Shown here piece after piece: positions 33,418-44,992 of a stretch of 64,000 nucleotides of DNA (its first letter is position 1; every line of letters begins with the position of its first letter). Source of the DNA: Hemileia vastatrix (lineage: Eukaryota > Basidiomycota > Pucciniomycetes > Pucciniales > Zaghouaniaceae); NCBI GenBank assembly GCA_030280995.1, contig JASXTE010000015.1:26432001-26496000 (forward strand). Reading direction: 5' to 3'. The notes below the pieces were generated by a model. It was not told the DNA's origin. It saw only the letters and a program-made list of their open reading frames with translations, and did no database searches. Both the position numbers and the translations under genes were made by a program.

Positions 33418-34510
33418 CCTCAGGGAAAAATACCTACTAATTCCTGTGTACTTAATAAAATATTCAATGAGATACTCCCTCAATCAACTTCTCATTTTTG
33501 CAGGTCTATTTACAATTTCTGTTGTGTTCTTTTGAATATTTCACCTAAGTCTAATGAATGGAAGCTGAGCTCCACCAAAGAACAACTACAAAGGCTCTCA
33601 TTGTTCAATATAAGCTCTCTCAAAATTGATATTAATTTACCATATCCTAAACAAAATTACCACATTTCTGAACAAATCCCTACTATATTCAACAATGCTT
33701 TTATTCACTTTCTTCATCAATGAAACTTTCCCAGAAAAAGGTTTTCTTGGAATCTTTATTGGTTTCACGAGTGGAATCAAGTTTTTGAAAAAATTATCAT
33801 TAAGCATTGGGATAAAGCTTTGTAAACTAATTATTTAGTTTCTTATTCAATGGACTCTAATCATATTTCCTACCTAAATCAAATGGGGTTTCTTCACCAC
33901 TGGTTTGTAGGTCATGCTGATAAATTATGACTTATAAAAGATTCTGATAGTTTCCATGAAATAGTTGAAATAAGAATGTATAAATATAAAATAAAAAAGA
34001 AAGTAAGAACTAATATTTTTCTCCTATTTTTTCACAAGCTTATATAATTTTGACAATATTTTTCAGAGTTATTTTAACCAAACTCACCTTCTTAAACAAC
34101 TTCCAAGTGGTGAAACCTTTGAGAATCTTTTCAAAAATGTCAAATGTTGCTCAGACACAAAAATTGATGATGAAGGTTCTTTTAAGTGGATATTATTGCC
34201 ATGGTAATCTGAAGAATTCTCAAGACTTGCACAAAATCTTGACGATAAACACATTCAAATCCAAGAAAATTCCCCTTATTCAGGAGAAAAACTTAAGAAC
34301 TTGGTGCTATATGATAGATTAAATTTGGTATCCTCAATTGAGACTCACTTTAATTCTTTTTCAGCCCCCAGGGGTTCGCCAGGTGAGTGCTATTCTTCAT
34401 TGTATCTCACTTCTCTAAATCCTCAACAAATAAGACTTCTTAATTGTCAAGCCCCAATAAACATTTCCTACATACTTGAACAAATTTCAAATTCTAATGT
34501 GAGTTATTGA
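33418..34510 (+). pseudogene. forward gene of unknown function inside Y
   Basis: A coding-like region on the strand opposite to the transposase and SNF2 genes. The first block follows the acceptor TCCTCAG (33415-33421) and reads GKIPTNSCVLNKIF, SNEWKLSSTKEQLQRL, YHISEQIPTIFN. After a stop at 33721 the same frame continues with SWNLYWFHEWNQVFEK to a stop near 33825. The second block follows TTTTCAG (about 34066) and reads SYFNQTHLLKQLPSGETFEN, one TAA, then LAQNLDDKHIQIQENS, LVLYDRLNLVSSIETHFNSF, ending at 34510. Amino-acid composition and the AG borders suggest real exons. I recognise no domain. It could be a further passenger of Y or a host-gene fragment. Confidence 0.45.
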
Positions 34511-34640
34511 TTAATTCCCTAATCAATAATCTAGCAGACTTATATTCATTTTTTCCAATGTTTGGGACACTTAGTCTTAAAAAATTATAACGGAAATTTT
34601 TTTTTAGCTATGATGCAACTTTATTAAAAGAAAATTTCAC

Positions 34641-36921
34641 CTAAATAGTTAGCTCAATCTTTTTTCTTTGTATCTTATAAATTCTGAGTTCAATACTTCT
34701 GCTTAAAAAATACTTGAGTCCATGAACTTCATTTTGTTGGCCTATTCTATACAGACAATCAACTGCTTGCTGTTCAACTTCTGGATTCCAATTAGGCTCC
34801 TGTTTCAATATATTAAACAAATTATCTTTTCAACCTTTTTTGTTTCAATATAAAACTCTTTGAATTACCTTTATATATACATTTTTTGCACATCTCAAGT
34901 CTATTCCAACTCCTTCAGCCTTGATTGTACCAAGCAAAACTTGAAATCTTTCATCATTTTGGAATTTGTCCAGATTTTCATCCCTTTTTTTCATGCTCAA
35001 CTTTCCTACAAGCTCTGTGTAGCTAACTCCATGGTCATCTAAAGCCTTTTTTTATACTATTTAAATGGATAGAATATTGAAATGCTTATTAAGCTAAAAA
35101 TAACGTATTGAGATAATTAATAGAATTACTGACATTTTCAAAAAGTCAGCATATTCTGAAAATATAACAGCCTTGGGACAAATTATCCCCCTTTCTCCCT
35201 TTAAGAAATTTTCCAAATAGCTGACTGGATGTATAATATTTTCTGAATGTTTCCAAATGAAATGAAATGTTGGAGGTTGATCTGGGTTTTTGTAGACAGG
35301 GTGGTTACAATATTGCCGTAAAATTAACAGTTCTTGGAGAAACACAGCTGAGTCCCAAGGAAGGTTGGTGTTTCAAGAAGACCCATAATACTCAGAAAAA
35401 CATCCTTGAAGCTTGGTAAGTTTTGAGTTCCAAGGATCTGATAATTCTACAGATATTTCTTGCTCAATTGTTTGAGAAAGTGATAAGATTTCTTCTTTAG
35501 TCCTCCACAGGAATATGACATTCATGAGAGTATGTATTGATTTTATTGAGCTAGAGCTTCTTCTATTTAAGCTATTCATAAGAAAAATAATCCACAACCA
35601 GTTTTCTTGCCATAATTCAATTCTGAGGAATAATATAAGGCTTTGAAGATCAGTTGTCTGGTTCTGGAGTGGTATCCCTGCCAAGCATAGTTGATACTCA
35701 GCCTCCAGGTCTAATATATTCTGATTCTTCTGCAACTGGGGATTCTTGATTGAATATTTAAATTATATTAAAAATTTCATCTTCTTTTATAATATTATTT
35801 TCAAAAACTTTATTAATTCAAATGAATACTTACTGAGCCTCATCTAAAACTATTCTGTACCAAATGTGTTTATGAGTTACTGGTAGAATAGGTTGAGGAG
35901 TTTTCTTTGAAGAAAATTGACTTGCTGTTTCATAGGTAGTCAAAACAACTAGTTGGTTCTGAAACTCCTCAAAAAAAGTTTTCTTTGCATCCTTCTCATA
36001 AAGAGCCTTGAAAGGTAGTGCATTATCTTCAAAGTGAGATCTTATTTCATTGACCCAGTTTGATAGTGTTGCAAGTGGGAAAATGATGAGAGTTTCTGAT
36101 TTCTTAACTTTCGCTTCTCCACCACCCAAGAGTTGGAATCATCTGGCTTCACTTTGAGTTGCAGTAATTAGGCCAAGAGTTGAGAGGGTCTTTCCAAAGC
36201 CCATATCATCAGCTAGAATTGAACCAATCCCTGTAGAGGATAACTCATCTTCAGGAAGTTGTTCATAATAATTTTTAGAACCTACTCTCAGCCAGCTGTT
36301 GTCTGCATACCTCCACAGGTTCACTAACCTTTTTGATAAGTTATTTTTATTGTATATAATAAAAGTGATAGCTTGAATCTGATGCATTTTCAGAGTTGTT
36401 TTGATACCACGTATAGATAGATTTCCCATTTGATTATCCCTTTTCCAAGAGATTTCAGAAGTTGTGTTAATACAAGAATGAGAAATATTGAAGAAGACGG
36501 TTGGATTATAGTGTGGAGTCAGTGTCAAATCAATTTGAGCGTTTAGAAATACTTCTTTAGCCTGACTAATAAAATCAGTCAAATATAAATGGAGGCCACA
36601 AATTCTATACTGCCTGTTTAAAGGTAGAGCCAAGTAAGAGCAAAAATAATAAGGTATTTGGGGACTTAAAGCCCTTTTCTAAGTTAAAATTTGTGATCCA
36701 GATCCAATTTCTCCAAGTAGTTTTCCAATTTGGAAGCTCTGTTTGTTAGAAAGATCACCAATAGGTGTTGCTTCTCCTTTGAATAATCCAAAAGCATGAA
36801 CTAAAGATCTTCCTTTTTTCATAATAACTGGAGTGGAGACTTCATCAAATACTGATTTTTCCCTTGGAAAAATAGGTTTAAAATTTAAAGATAATTGTCC
36901 AATGCATCTTAAATTTGACAT
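34641..36921 (-). pseudogene. SNF2-family helicase (Rad5/Rad16-like), degenerate
   Basis: An SNF2-type ATPase, which moves along DNA to remodel chromatin or protein-DNA complexes. From 36921 (MSNLRCIGQL) the motifs are, in order: MHQIQAITF, the Walker A region SILADDMGFGKT at about 36190-36225 (consensus DEMGLGKT), TLIIFPLATLSNWVNEI, TTYETASQF, and the DEAH-equivalent VLDEAQ at about 35834-35852. A GTAAGT intron follows, then LAGIPLQNQTTDLQSLILFL, LRQYCNHPV, KAVIFSEYADFL, LLGTIKAEGVGIDLRCA at 34890-34945 and QAVDCLYRIGQ at 34740-34772. In the last motif the conserved Arg is Cys (CGT to TGT would explain it). Several stops (for example near 36680 and 36139) break it. It lies inside Y upstream of the transposase, on the same strand. 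Confidence 0.85.
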
Positions 36922-37539
36922 TTTAATTAAATGAATTTTATTTTTATGGTGGTAGTTTAAAGAAAGAGAGGATTAGAGAAATGTTTCGAAAGAGAATGAA
37001 GTAGAGAATATATATAATTTTGGATGAATATTCAAAATTGAATTTTTCATGTATGTTAATAATTAATGTTGACTCACATTTTAATAATAAATGAATACAG
37101 ATAGATAACTGAAGGAAGTGCATTATTTTAGAGCCTAATTTTTGTGCCAATATATTATAATTAGTTTCTTCAATAGCGTCAATAGACAAAAAAAATTCAT
37201 TACTATTTTTTCCCCTTATAAAATATATATATATATATTCTCCTAAATTAAATTTTTTGAACATTGTCTTATATTTTTTATTCCAAGGAACAATAAGAAA
37301 TTTCTATTAATAATGGCTCAATATCAACTTTTGTCTATAAAATTTAAAATTATGTGCAAATATTTTTACAGAGTTATATTTTTATTTATAAGATTTTTAA
37401 AAAGGACTTAAATAGTATGCTTTTTTATTTATTTGGGGAAATAAAAATGATAATAGAAATAATATTCCAGACCTAGTATACTATGTGTTATTTAAGATAT
37501 TTCAACTAATATCAAACCTGACCTCCCAAAATTAAATGG
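36922..37539. other. AT-rich spacer of Y
   Basis: No supported gene. A minus-strand ORF at 37264-36944 looks like AT-rich chance coding, with a TATATATA tract near 37215. Confidence 0.5.
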
Positions 37540-37818
37540 ATCTTGATATAAAATTGAATATTATGGTATGTTAAGTGTTGTGGCTCAACCATTGCTCAAA
37601 TTTGGTCCAACTGATGCTCAACTTGAATACAAAGCTCTTCTCAAGAAGGGATAGATTGAGGCTCAATTTAGGGCCAACTTTTTTTCAAACTTTATTCATC
37701 TAATCTAAAAACATTTTCTAAAACTTTCACAACATTTCCCCAATTTTATCCCAACCTCTTCCTGAAATTTTCAAAGAGAGGGAACTTCTAGCAGTTCACC
37801 CCCTGATTTCCTGTGGTG
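37540..37818 (-). repeat. right terminal and subterminal repeats of element Y
   Basis: The last 45 bases, read on the minus strand, are CACCACAGGAAATCAGGGGG, then TGAACTGCTAGAAGTTCCC, matching the X termini closely. Inside lie GCTCAACTTG and GGCTCAATTTAGGGCC repeats. ATT follows at 37819. The matching left end of Y is not in the window. Confidence 0.8.
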
Positions 37819-38065
37819 ATTTGTGCTATGAATTTTAATAGACAGGAGCAAAAGATATTGAATAAGGGGGCTTTGTGGGGAAAGAAGCATGGGTTTTTCC
37901 TCATTGGACAACTGATATAGTAATCTAGTTACTAATTAGTCTCCTAAAGATGGAGCCCCAACTTAGGCAGTCTAGTTAGTCTCACTGATGTTTCAGAATA
38001 GTCATTCCCATCTTAGGCTAGTGTCAGTGCTATTATTAGTCCTCCCTCTTAGGTCTTAACAATAG

Positions 38066-38893
38066 CCCATGAGCAGGTGGTGCACCTCTTCAAAAACCAT
38101 ATGAGTGACCACCATTTTTGTGCAAGTGTGTGAATATTCAATTGTTAAAAATGATTGATGAACCACCAGACTTATATTTACTACATGTATAAATATTCAT
38201 CTCAGTAAAGGTACCATCACCATTCTTACCAAAAGGAAAATAATTTAATGGCCTGATTTTTGCCTTTGAAATGATAAATATAGCTTCAAACTGTTCTTCC
38301 CCACCCTGATAGTAGCCTGAAGTAAAAAAACATGATGTAAATTTTCAGTTTGTGTTCTCCACACATTTTCCATTCAAAATGGAAATTTTATTTCATGCAC
38401 TGTAACTATAAATGTGAATTATGAATTATGCAATATTCATCATGCAATAATCAAAATTTATAATTCATAATGCTTACTGCACATTGCATGTTGCATAATG
38501 AATAATGAATATTTCACATTTTATAATAAATAATGAATATTGCATATTCATAGCTACAGTGCATGCAAAATGACTTTCATTTTGAATGAACAATGTGTGG
38601 CAAACATAAACTGAGAATTTCCATCATGTTCTTTTACTTCAGGCTACTATTGGAGTAGGGAAGAACAATTAGTATTAATTTTTAGCATTTTGAAGGAATA
38701 AATAAGGCCATAATATTATGTTTCCTTTGGTCCCAATGCTAATTTTACTTTCTTTGAGCTGTGTGTTTATACATGCAGGAAATATAAGTCTAGTAGTTCA
38801 TCAACCATTTTTGACAAGTGAATATGCGCACACTTGCACAAAAATGGTGTTTACTCAAATTGTTTTTGAATAAGTGCACCATCTGCTCATGGG
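38066..38893. repeat. foldback sequence: imperfect inverted repeat, arms about 410 bp
   Basis: Left landmarks CCCATGAGCAGGTGGTGCAC (38066), GACTTATATTTACTACATG and CCTGATAGTAGCCTGAAGTA recur inverted as TACTTCAGGCTACTATTGG, CATGCAGGAAATATAAGTC and GTGCACCATCTGCTCATGGG (ending 38893). The symmetry centre is near 38480, within an ATGAATATTGCAT-rich loop. The whole 0.83 kb could form one hairpin. No target duplication was recognised. Confidence 0.85.
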
Positions 38894-39310
38894 ATATACA
38901 GAAATATCTGATTTACCATGTCCTAAAGCTCATATTATATGGTTCTGATAGTTCTACTGATCCTTTGATAATGGCTTTTATTTTCATGTTGTATGAACTG
39001 TTTCAATTGGTAGAAATTCTGAAATTAATTATTCTAAATGATGGTTAGTGATATTTTAGTTTACAATTTTATTGGAAAAGTGGAAAGTGAGATGATAAAA
39101 TAGCTATGAAAGTAAAAGATATGATATTTGAGTATAAAATATTGACAGAAATAGTGCACATGAAATAAGAGAAAAATGTTTGAAAATAATGAAATGTAAT
39201 CTTTAATTTTTATTTATGATGTTGAAATATAAAATGAGATTTGGAGAAATTTTAGAGAATGATGGACTGTGATATTTTAACAAAAAATTGAAATTTAAAG
39301 GGAAATATGA

Positions 39311-39522
39311 CACCAGAAATAAAAATTGGGTGCCTAATAGCAGGTGCCAATCCCTATCTTTTATTCAGCTCAGTTTCAGATTAGCTGTAATTTTTCTGGA
39401 AAAAATGAGCACTTAAAAGTAAGCACGCTAGCTTTCAAAGTACCAAATCTGAGTTTCTCTTGAGTCAAAGATGAATTGAGGGATTGGAACCTGCTAAAAG
39501 GTACCAGATGCTTGTTGTGGTG
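39311..39522. mobile_element. 212-bp MITE with CACCA termini (copy 1)
   Basis: Starts CACCAGAAATAAAAATTGGG, ends GTTGTGGTG, and is flanked by TGA on both sides (39308-39310 and 39523-39525). Inside the ends are TGCCTAATAGCAGGTGCC and, inverted, ACCTGCTAAAAGGTACC. Its length equals that of copy 2 (55425-55636). Its termini resemble those of X and Y (CACCA, then a CTGCTAGCAG-like palindrome), so it is probably a CMC-type MITE. Confidence 0.85.
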
Positions 39523-39594
39523 TGAGATGAGAAAAAGGTTAGCAAATGATAAAATATGGTATTTGAGAACAAAATAATTATTTGAAAAAGGCAT

Positions 39595-40467
39595 TGTGGT
39601 GTTCCAAAGCTGGGCAGGCCTTTGGGGTGTGTATTTAAAGGTTTTTGGTATGTAGGGTATAGTTGGGGTTATGGTGTTTTTTATTGGTGTTCCGTTAGTT
39701 TTTAGATGTTTAGTTATGTTTTTATAGGCTTAAGTTAGGGTTACTTATTATTTCTCATCTTATTGTCCTTTCTTTTCTCATAATTTTGGTATGTGTTATG
39801 TGTTATTAGCTTGTTTTTATGTGTAGTTACTGTTGTTTTGTTGTTTAGAGGGTGTTTTTGGGTATTTAAAGGCCTAAAAGTGGCCACCTGCCTGTGCACA
39901 TGGAAGCCTCTGAAGACATTTGTATGCATGTAGAGAGGTGAAATAGTTGTATTTGGCTGGGAAAAATCCAGGGTGGTCTGTGTGTGAGATATTCAAGAAA
40001 GTTTAAAGACATTCTAGTTTATTATCAACCATCTGGTATACCTGGAATCTTGGTGCTTCACCCTTTTGTGTGTGTTTGTGGCATCTTTTTGCTGGGTTGT
40101 GAAAAGTTTAGTTCTTACTTGACCTCAAATCTTGTCACTGTTTTTTCTGGTATAGTCTTTTAAGCTATATCAAGTATTATTGCTGTCTCTGGTGTGGCTT
40201 TGCAACCTACATCAAGTATCATTGCTTTCTCTGGTGTGGACACTGGCCTACATTTCAGTTCTTTGGTTTGGTAGTATGTCTGGTGACTACGTTCTTAGCT
40301 TATTAAGTATTCAAGTGTTTTGGAAAGGGGTTTTAGCAAAAAAGACTCAATTTAAGCTAGCAGTTAAACCTCACTTTGTTTTTCTAAAGGGACAGGGGAG
40401 TTTCTCTGTGGTTTTTCTCCAACTCCCTTGTTCAAGGCCTATAGCTAGTACTATATAATTTTCTACA
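39595..40467 (+). repeat. solo LTR of the 43938-56109 gypsy family
   Basis: Bounded by TG...CA (TGTGGTGTTCC to TTTTCTACA) and flanked by GCAT on each side (39591-39594 and 40468-40471), so it is an insertion followed by LTR-LTR recombination. It matches, in the opposite orientation, the two LTRs at 43938-44992 and 54857-56109, for example CTCCAACTCCCTTGTTCAAG. Confidence 0.85.
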
Positions 40468-41110
40468 GCATGTGAGTTGAGTATAGAGATTTTTAATAAT
40501 GAAATATGATATAACATTATCAAATTATGATGGAGAAGTAGAAAGTGGAAGCATAAAAAATTTTTAAAAGGAAGAAATGTGATATTTGAGTATAAATTAT
40601 GATAGAAAGATAGCAAGTGAAATGTGAAAAAACACTAGAAAAGATTGAATGTGGTACTTTAAATTAAAATTGATATGGAAAAGGGGAATGTGAGATTAGA
40701 AAGAAGTTAGTGAATGTGAAAATATGCTTTTGGAGCACAAAATATTTATTGGAAAAATTCAGGTGATTTGAATAAAAAATTAGTGAATAAAAAAATGTGA
40801 TATTTCATAATCAAACTGTGATGGAGAAGTAAAAAACAGTAAAAGGAAAAAATGATGAAAATGATGAAATTCGATATTTGAGAATAAAAGTTTGATAAGA
40901 AATAGCAAGTCAGATGATTAAAAAAAACAAGTGATGAAATGTGATTATATAGTATAAAATTATAATTGAAAATTGGGAAGAGTAAGTATCTATCAAATGA
41001 AGAAATTTGATATTAGAAGGTGAAATCATGATGAAAACTTTCTAAATTAGACTCATAAATAATGTGAAGAATTGTGAAAAAGTGGTATGAAAAAATGAAG
41101 TGGAAAAAAA

Positions 41111-42361
41111 GTTAAAAGAAATTTTACAATGTGATAAAGAAAGATTACTGAATGAGTTCTGGTAAAATCCTGGTCATATGCAGGATGAATGCAGTGAAAA
41201 GAAAAAAAATAATTGTGTACTTTCATGCAGGTCCCCCTGAATTTTCCTGGTTTATAGGACTCCATTTTTTATTCTCCACAAGAGGTCTTAACTTTGATTA
41301 AGTTTCACACTTTTATATTGCTTCCAAATGAACATCAGCCGCATAATATGTTTCCACTCTGTGGTAGCTTGGTAATACACTATTATATGTTTAAATTTTT
41401 TTTATATTTTCAGCCATATCATTCAACATATATATCAATTTTATTCAACCCTATCTTAAAATCATATAAAATAAGACAAAGAAGCAAAAAAAGAGTGTGT
41501 GTGAAGGGATCAACAAATTGGAAGGTTTATAGACTATTAAATAAAAAAACAAAAAATAGAATTAAAAAATTGTAATAGAGATGAAAATTAAGATAAAAAT
41601 TACCAGAAAAAATGAAACAGAAATCAAGGAATATAAATTCCATGAGTGTAAGAAAAATGACACTATCAATGAAAGAAGGAAGTCTGGGATCATGGTTGTG
41701 GATGGAGATTAGTTGTTCTGGCTCTGACTGTGATGCATAATTTTGAGGTGCTCAATGAAATTTTTTGACAGCTAATGACATTCAAGGTTAATCAAGATTT
41801 CTGTGACAAAACAGCAATACATCTCAGAGGTGCACCAAGGCTGAATTATATAGCTGTATCATGTGAGCTGGCATTCTTAGTGTATAGTGCACAGTCTTGC
41901 AGAAGAATTACTTCTGAATCAGAACTGGATCAAATCAATCATAGGAATTAATATTAGACTTCGGGCTGATTTCTTAGTTTCCTCCTGTGGAAAAATTGAC
42001 TATTTTCTGATCATTACCCTATATATAATAGAAAATCTCAACATTTTCATTATGTTTTACTCATTCACTTAAACTGATACATGTGGCTAAAAAATCATAG
42101 CTATATTAGAAACAATTTGTGTAAAAAATGAAAATTTGGAAAGAGTTACCTGCATTTTTTAGCACCAACATCGAACAGGTTCTGTCATTAGTTTCAGACC
42201 CTCAGTTTTTTTCCATAATGTATGATCCATTGCTAAAAATAAGATCAATCTCAGCCACCATCCACTATCTTTTATCTCATTCCCTCCTCCTCCCAACCAC
42301 CATACTACATCATATACAAACACTGGATTTTAATTTCAGCCTCATCTTCTGCAATATCATT
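41111..42361. other. AT-rich spacer, no gene seen
   Basis: Short ORFs only, none with a recognisable domain. Ends at the ATT target site of the 42365 MITE. Confidence 0.5.
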
Positions 42362-42364
42362 ATT

Positions 42365-42786
42365 AGGGGGTATCAATGTTCAGGGATCTGCAATTAGGGA
42401 TCAGGAATTTTTTTTCCCGGGATCAGACATTATTAATTGCGGAAGATTCTTATCCACTAGCCCCGGGGCTAGTGGATAAGGAATCCACAATAATGCATTA
42501 TCCTGCCTCTTATACCCCAATTTCCATTCCTAATTCCTGATCCCAAACTCATCACATCCATGAGGCATATCCAGAGAGTAGTCTAAGATGTGGTTATGAC
42601 AGAAAGTTGTCCAAGATGTGGCTATGAAAAATTGAGTAGAAAAATGTCGGATAAGAGGTGAACATTGACATGTAAAATGTTTAATAACCCAATTATTAGC
42701 AAAAATAATTGCAGAAGAAAATTGGGGTATAAAGATTTTTATCCGCAATTAAATTAATTGCGGATCCCTGAACATTGATACCCCCT
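42365..42786. mobile_element. 422-bp Harbinger MITE, internal-deletion derivative of 13603-21074
   Basis: The first roughly 200 bases are almost identical to 13603-13800 and the last roughly 200 match 20870-21074. The termini are AGGGGGTATCAATG and its inverse. ATT flanks both ends (42362-42364 and 42787-42789). It has lost all genes and would need the transposase of the full element to move. Confidence 0.93.
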
Positions 42787-43056
42787 ATTGTAAATGTCAT
42801 CTTGTTTTCAGATAGGGGTGCAGTATTTTGTATTCTTTCTTCTTTCTTCTTTCTTCTTTTTCTTTTTTACTTATTTTATCTTTTTTATTTTTATTCTTTG
42901 TTATTTCTTTGATTTTTTTCTTCTCTTAATTTTCTTATTTATTATTCACTCAATTTTTTTTATTTTTTTTATTTTATCAAATTTCATTTCTCCTTTTTCT
43001 TCTTGTCTTTTTTTATTTATTTTTTCACTCAATTTTTTTATTTTTTTTATTTTATT
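42787..43056. other. CTT/TTTA-rich low-complexity tract
   Basis: Pyrimidine-rich tract between two insertions. The ORF crossing it (Phe/Ile/Leu-rich) is a composition artefact. Confidence 0.6.
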
Positions 43057-43330
43057 AGGGGGTGTTAAATCTATAAAATGTTCAATTACAAATCTTCGGA
43101 TAAGTTTGGGAAAACTTACACTTATCTAAGTGTAGATTTCTAAAACACACTAGTACCAAAACTGATGTATCTCAAAACTCAAATAAGTCACTTTTTTCAC
43201 TTAAATATATACTTTTTCAACTAAAAGTTCTGGTTTTACCATATATTTCCATTTTACTGATTTTTCAGAATTATCCCATTCATACACAGCACTGCATCAT
43301 AACACTTTACAACTCAAAAATCATACAATA
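43057..43330. mobile_element. left-end fragment of the AGGGGGTGT family
   Basis: Begins AGGGGGTGTTAAATC and follows the left 260 bases of the 59664-61967 element (shared blocks such as CTAAAACACACTAGTACCAA and TTCTGGTTTTACCATAT). The right end is not found, so this is a truncated or diverged copy. Confidence 0.75.
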
Positions 43331-43937
43331 TTTTCATTTTCATATCATATAAGAGTCATTCTTTCTTCACTATAAATTTTGATAAACCACATCAAGAAAT
43401 TTTATAGGTCTTGATCTCTTCTTTGATTCTGATTCCAATTTTGATGAATTCTTTTTTTTATCAAGAATGGGTAGGAAAAATTACCTTTTTTCCAGAAATC
43501 TTCAAGTACTTCATACACTTAATTTTACCATCTAGACACTCCTTAACCTATCAGAGCTTAGTTTTAGACATCTATTCAGGACTTCCTAGATATTCCTTCT
43601 AATATTGGTTGAGATTATACAGGATCACCCTGTGTTTCACAAAAAGTTTCAAAAAAACAATGCACAAGGAAAAAAAGGCAGCCATACATTGGGTTCAGTT
43701 CACCTGATGAATTGATTCAATTTTGTATGTGAAATAAACTCAATTTCTGGTTTTTATTTCTCTTAACCTTTGATGTGATACTTCATTTCAATTGGCTGTT
43801 GCACTGTTTTATTCTGGATCCAATTTTAATGCAGCTTCCTTAAAATGTTTTAAAATTTCTTCTCTTTAGGGTATGGCTCAATTAATAGTTATACCAAACT
43901 ATTCATCACTGATATTCTTTCATTACTTTCTTAATAC
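43331..43937. other. AT-rich spacer, no gene seen
   Basis: No ORF or repeat of note; it ends at the LTR start TGTAGACAA at 43938. Confidence 0.5.
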
Positions 43938-44992
43938 TGTAGACAATTCTATAGCACTAGATATAGGCCTTGACCAAGGGAGTTGGAGAAAACTTGAGAG
44001 AAAAACCCCTGTCCCTTTGAAAAATATCAGGTGAGATTAATTTGCTACATAAAACTAGAGACTTCTACAATACCCCTTCTAACACACTTCTTGACTTCTT
44101 AACAAGTCAAGAAATTAGCCAGTGGCAGATTACTGAGAGCCAAAGAACCAAAGCCTGAAATTAAGAGAAAATACAAACTGGAAACCAGAGAGACAGTGCA
44201 CTTGTTGCACATAAAACAGCAATAATATATGATTCAGCTTGCAAAGCTAAAACAGAGAAACCAGTTTCCAGATTTGAGTTAAATGAAGAGCTGACCTTGA
44301 AACAAAAGCAGAAAATTTTGGCCAAAAACAGTGAAAAATGAATGAGAAACAGTGATCTAATTACCAGATGGTTGTATGATAAATGGAGTTGCCCTAAACT
44401 GTCTTATTCAGTATGTACACAAAGACTACCTCTTATCTGCCTAATTCCCTCTTTACCACTTTTAAAACACATAAAAAACCATTATCAGGCACTTACCCCA
44501 CCTTCCAAATGCATATGCAGGCCCATATGCGACTATGCTTCATGTGGGTGCCTGCCTCTGGGCTAAAATGCCCCAATTGACCTTTAAAAAAGACATTACA
44601 CCACCAAAAACCTTTAAAACACAAAATTAAGTGAAAATAACATTGTGACATAAATTATAGAGCCAAATTATGTCTATAAAATGTTAATAAGCACTGAAAC
44701 ATAAAACTTGAGTTTAGCCCAAAAAACACAAAAAACAAAATTAAACAGTTATAGTAAAATATGAAAAATATAAAATAGAAGCCTTAAAACTTAAAATATG
44801 AAAATTTTACCAGTACATGAAATATAGAGAAACACCAGGCATATATATTGGTAATAGCCACATAAAAATAGTCCAAATATTCAGCCCATAAAGTCAGAAA
44901 ACCCCATAAATCACAATTAATTGTCAATTAAGACTTCCACAAACTGCACCAAAAAATATAACAAAGGCCCCTGCCTATGTTGGAAGATTGCA
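43938..44992 (-). repeat. 3' LTR of the minus-strand gypsy element
   Basis: Runs from TGTAGACAATTCTATAGC to GTTGGAAGATTGCA on the plus strand. It shares blocks such as GGCCTTGACCAAGGGAGTTG and CTACCAGATGGTTGTATGAT-like text with 54857-56109 and, inverted, with the solo LTR. Confidence 0.75.

Larger units (their letters stand above)
9421..37818 (-). mobile_element. element Y: Plavaka-like CMC DNA transposon, split by X, left end outside window
   Basis: The remains of a large DNA transposon with genes mainly on the minus strand: SNF2 helicase, transposase and a companion ORF. The right terminus at 37818 reads, inward on the minus strand, CACCACAGGAAATC followed by GGGGGTGAACTGCTAG, closely like the termini of element X. 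The chromovirus (1-9420) interrupts its left part, so the left terminus must lie before this window. X (12134-30136) is inserted between the transposase and the companion ORF, shown by an AGT target duplication. All its genes carry stops. Whether the SNF2 gene and the forward gene at 33418-34510 belonged to Y from the start, or are separate acquisitions, cannot be settled here. Confidence 0.7.
39050..41110 (+). repeat. degenerate AT-rich minisatellite, interrupted by two insertions
   Basis: Loose repeats of 70-80 bp of the type GAAATGTGATATTTGAGTATAAAAT...GAAAAGTGGAAAGTGAGA fill 39050-39310, 39526-39590 and 40472-41110. The pieces are separated by the MITE at 39311 and the solo LTR at 39595. 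No coding potential. Confidence 0.6.

Noticed and set aside
36944..37264. 106-codon minus-strand ORF upstream of the SNF2 gene
   Set aside because: AT-rich composition and no link by splice sites to the SNF2 frame; treated as chance.
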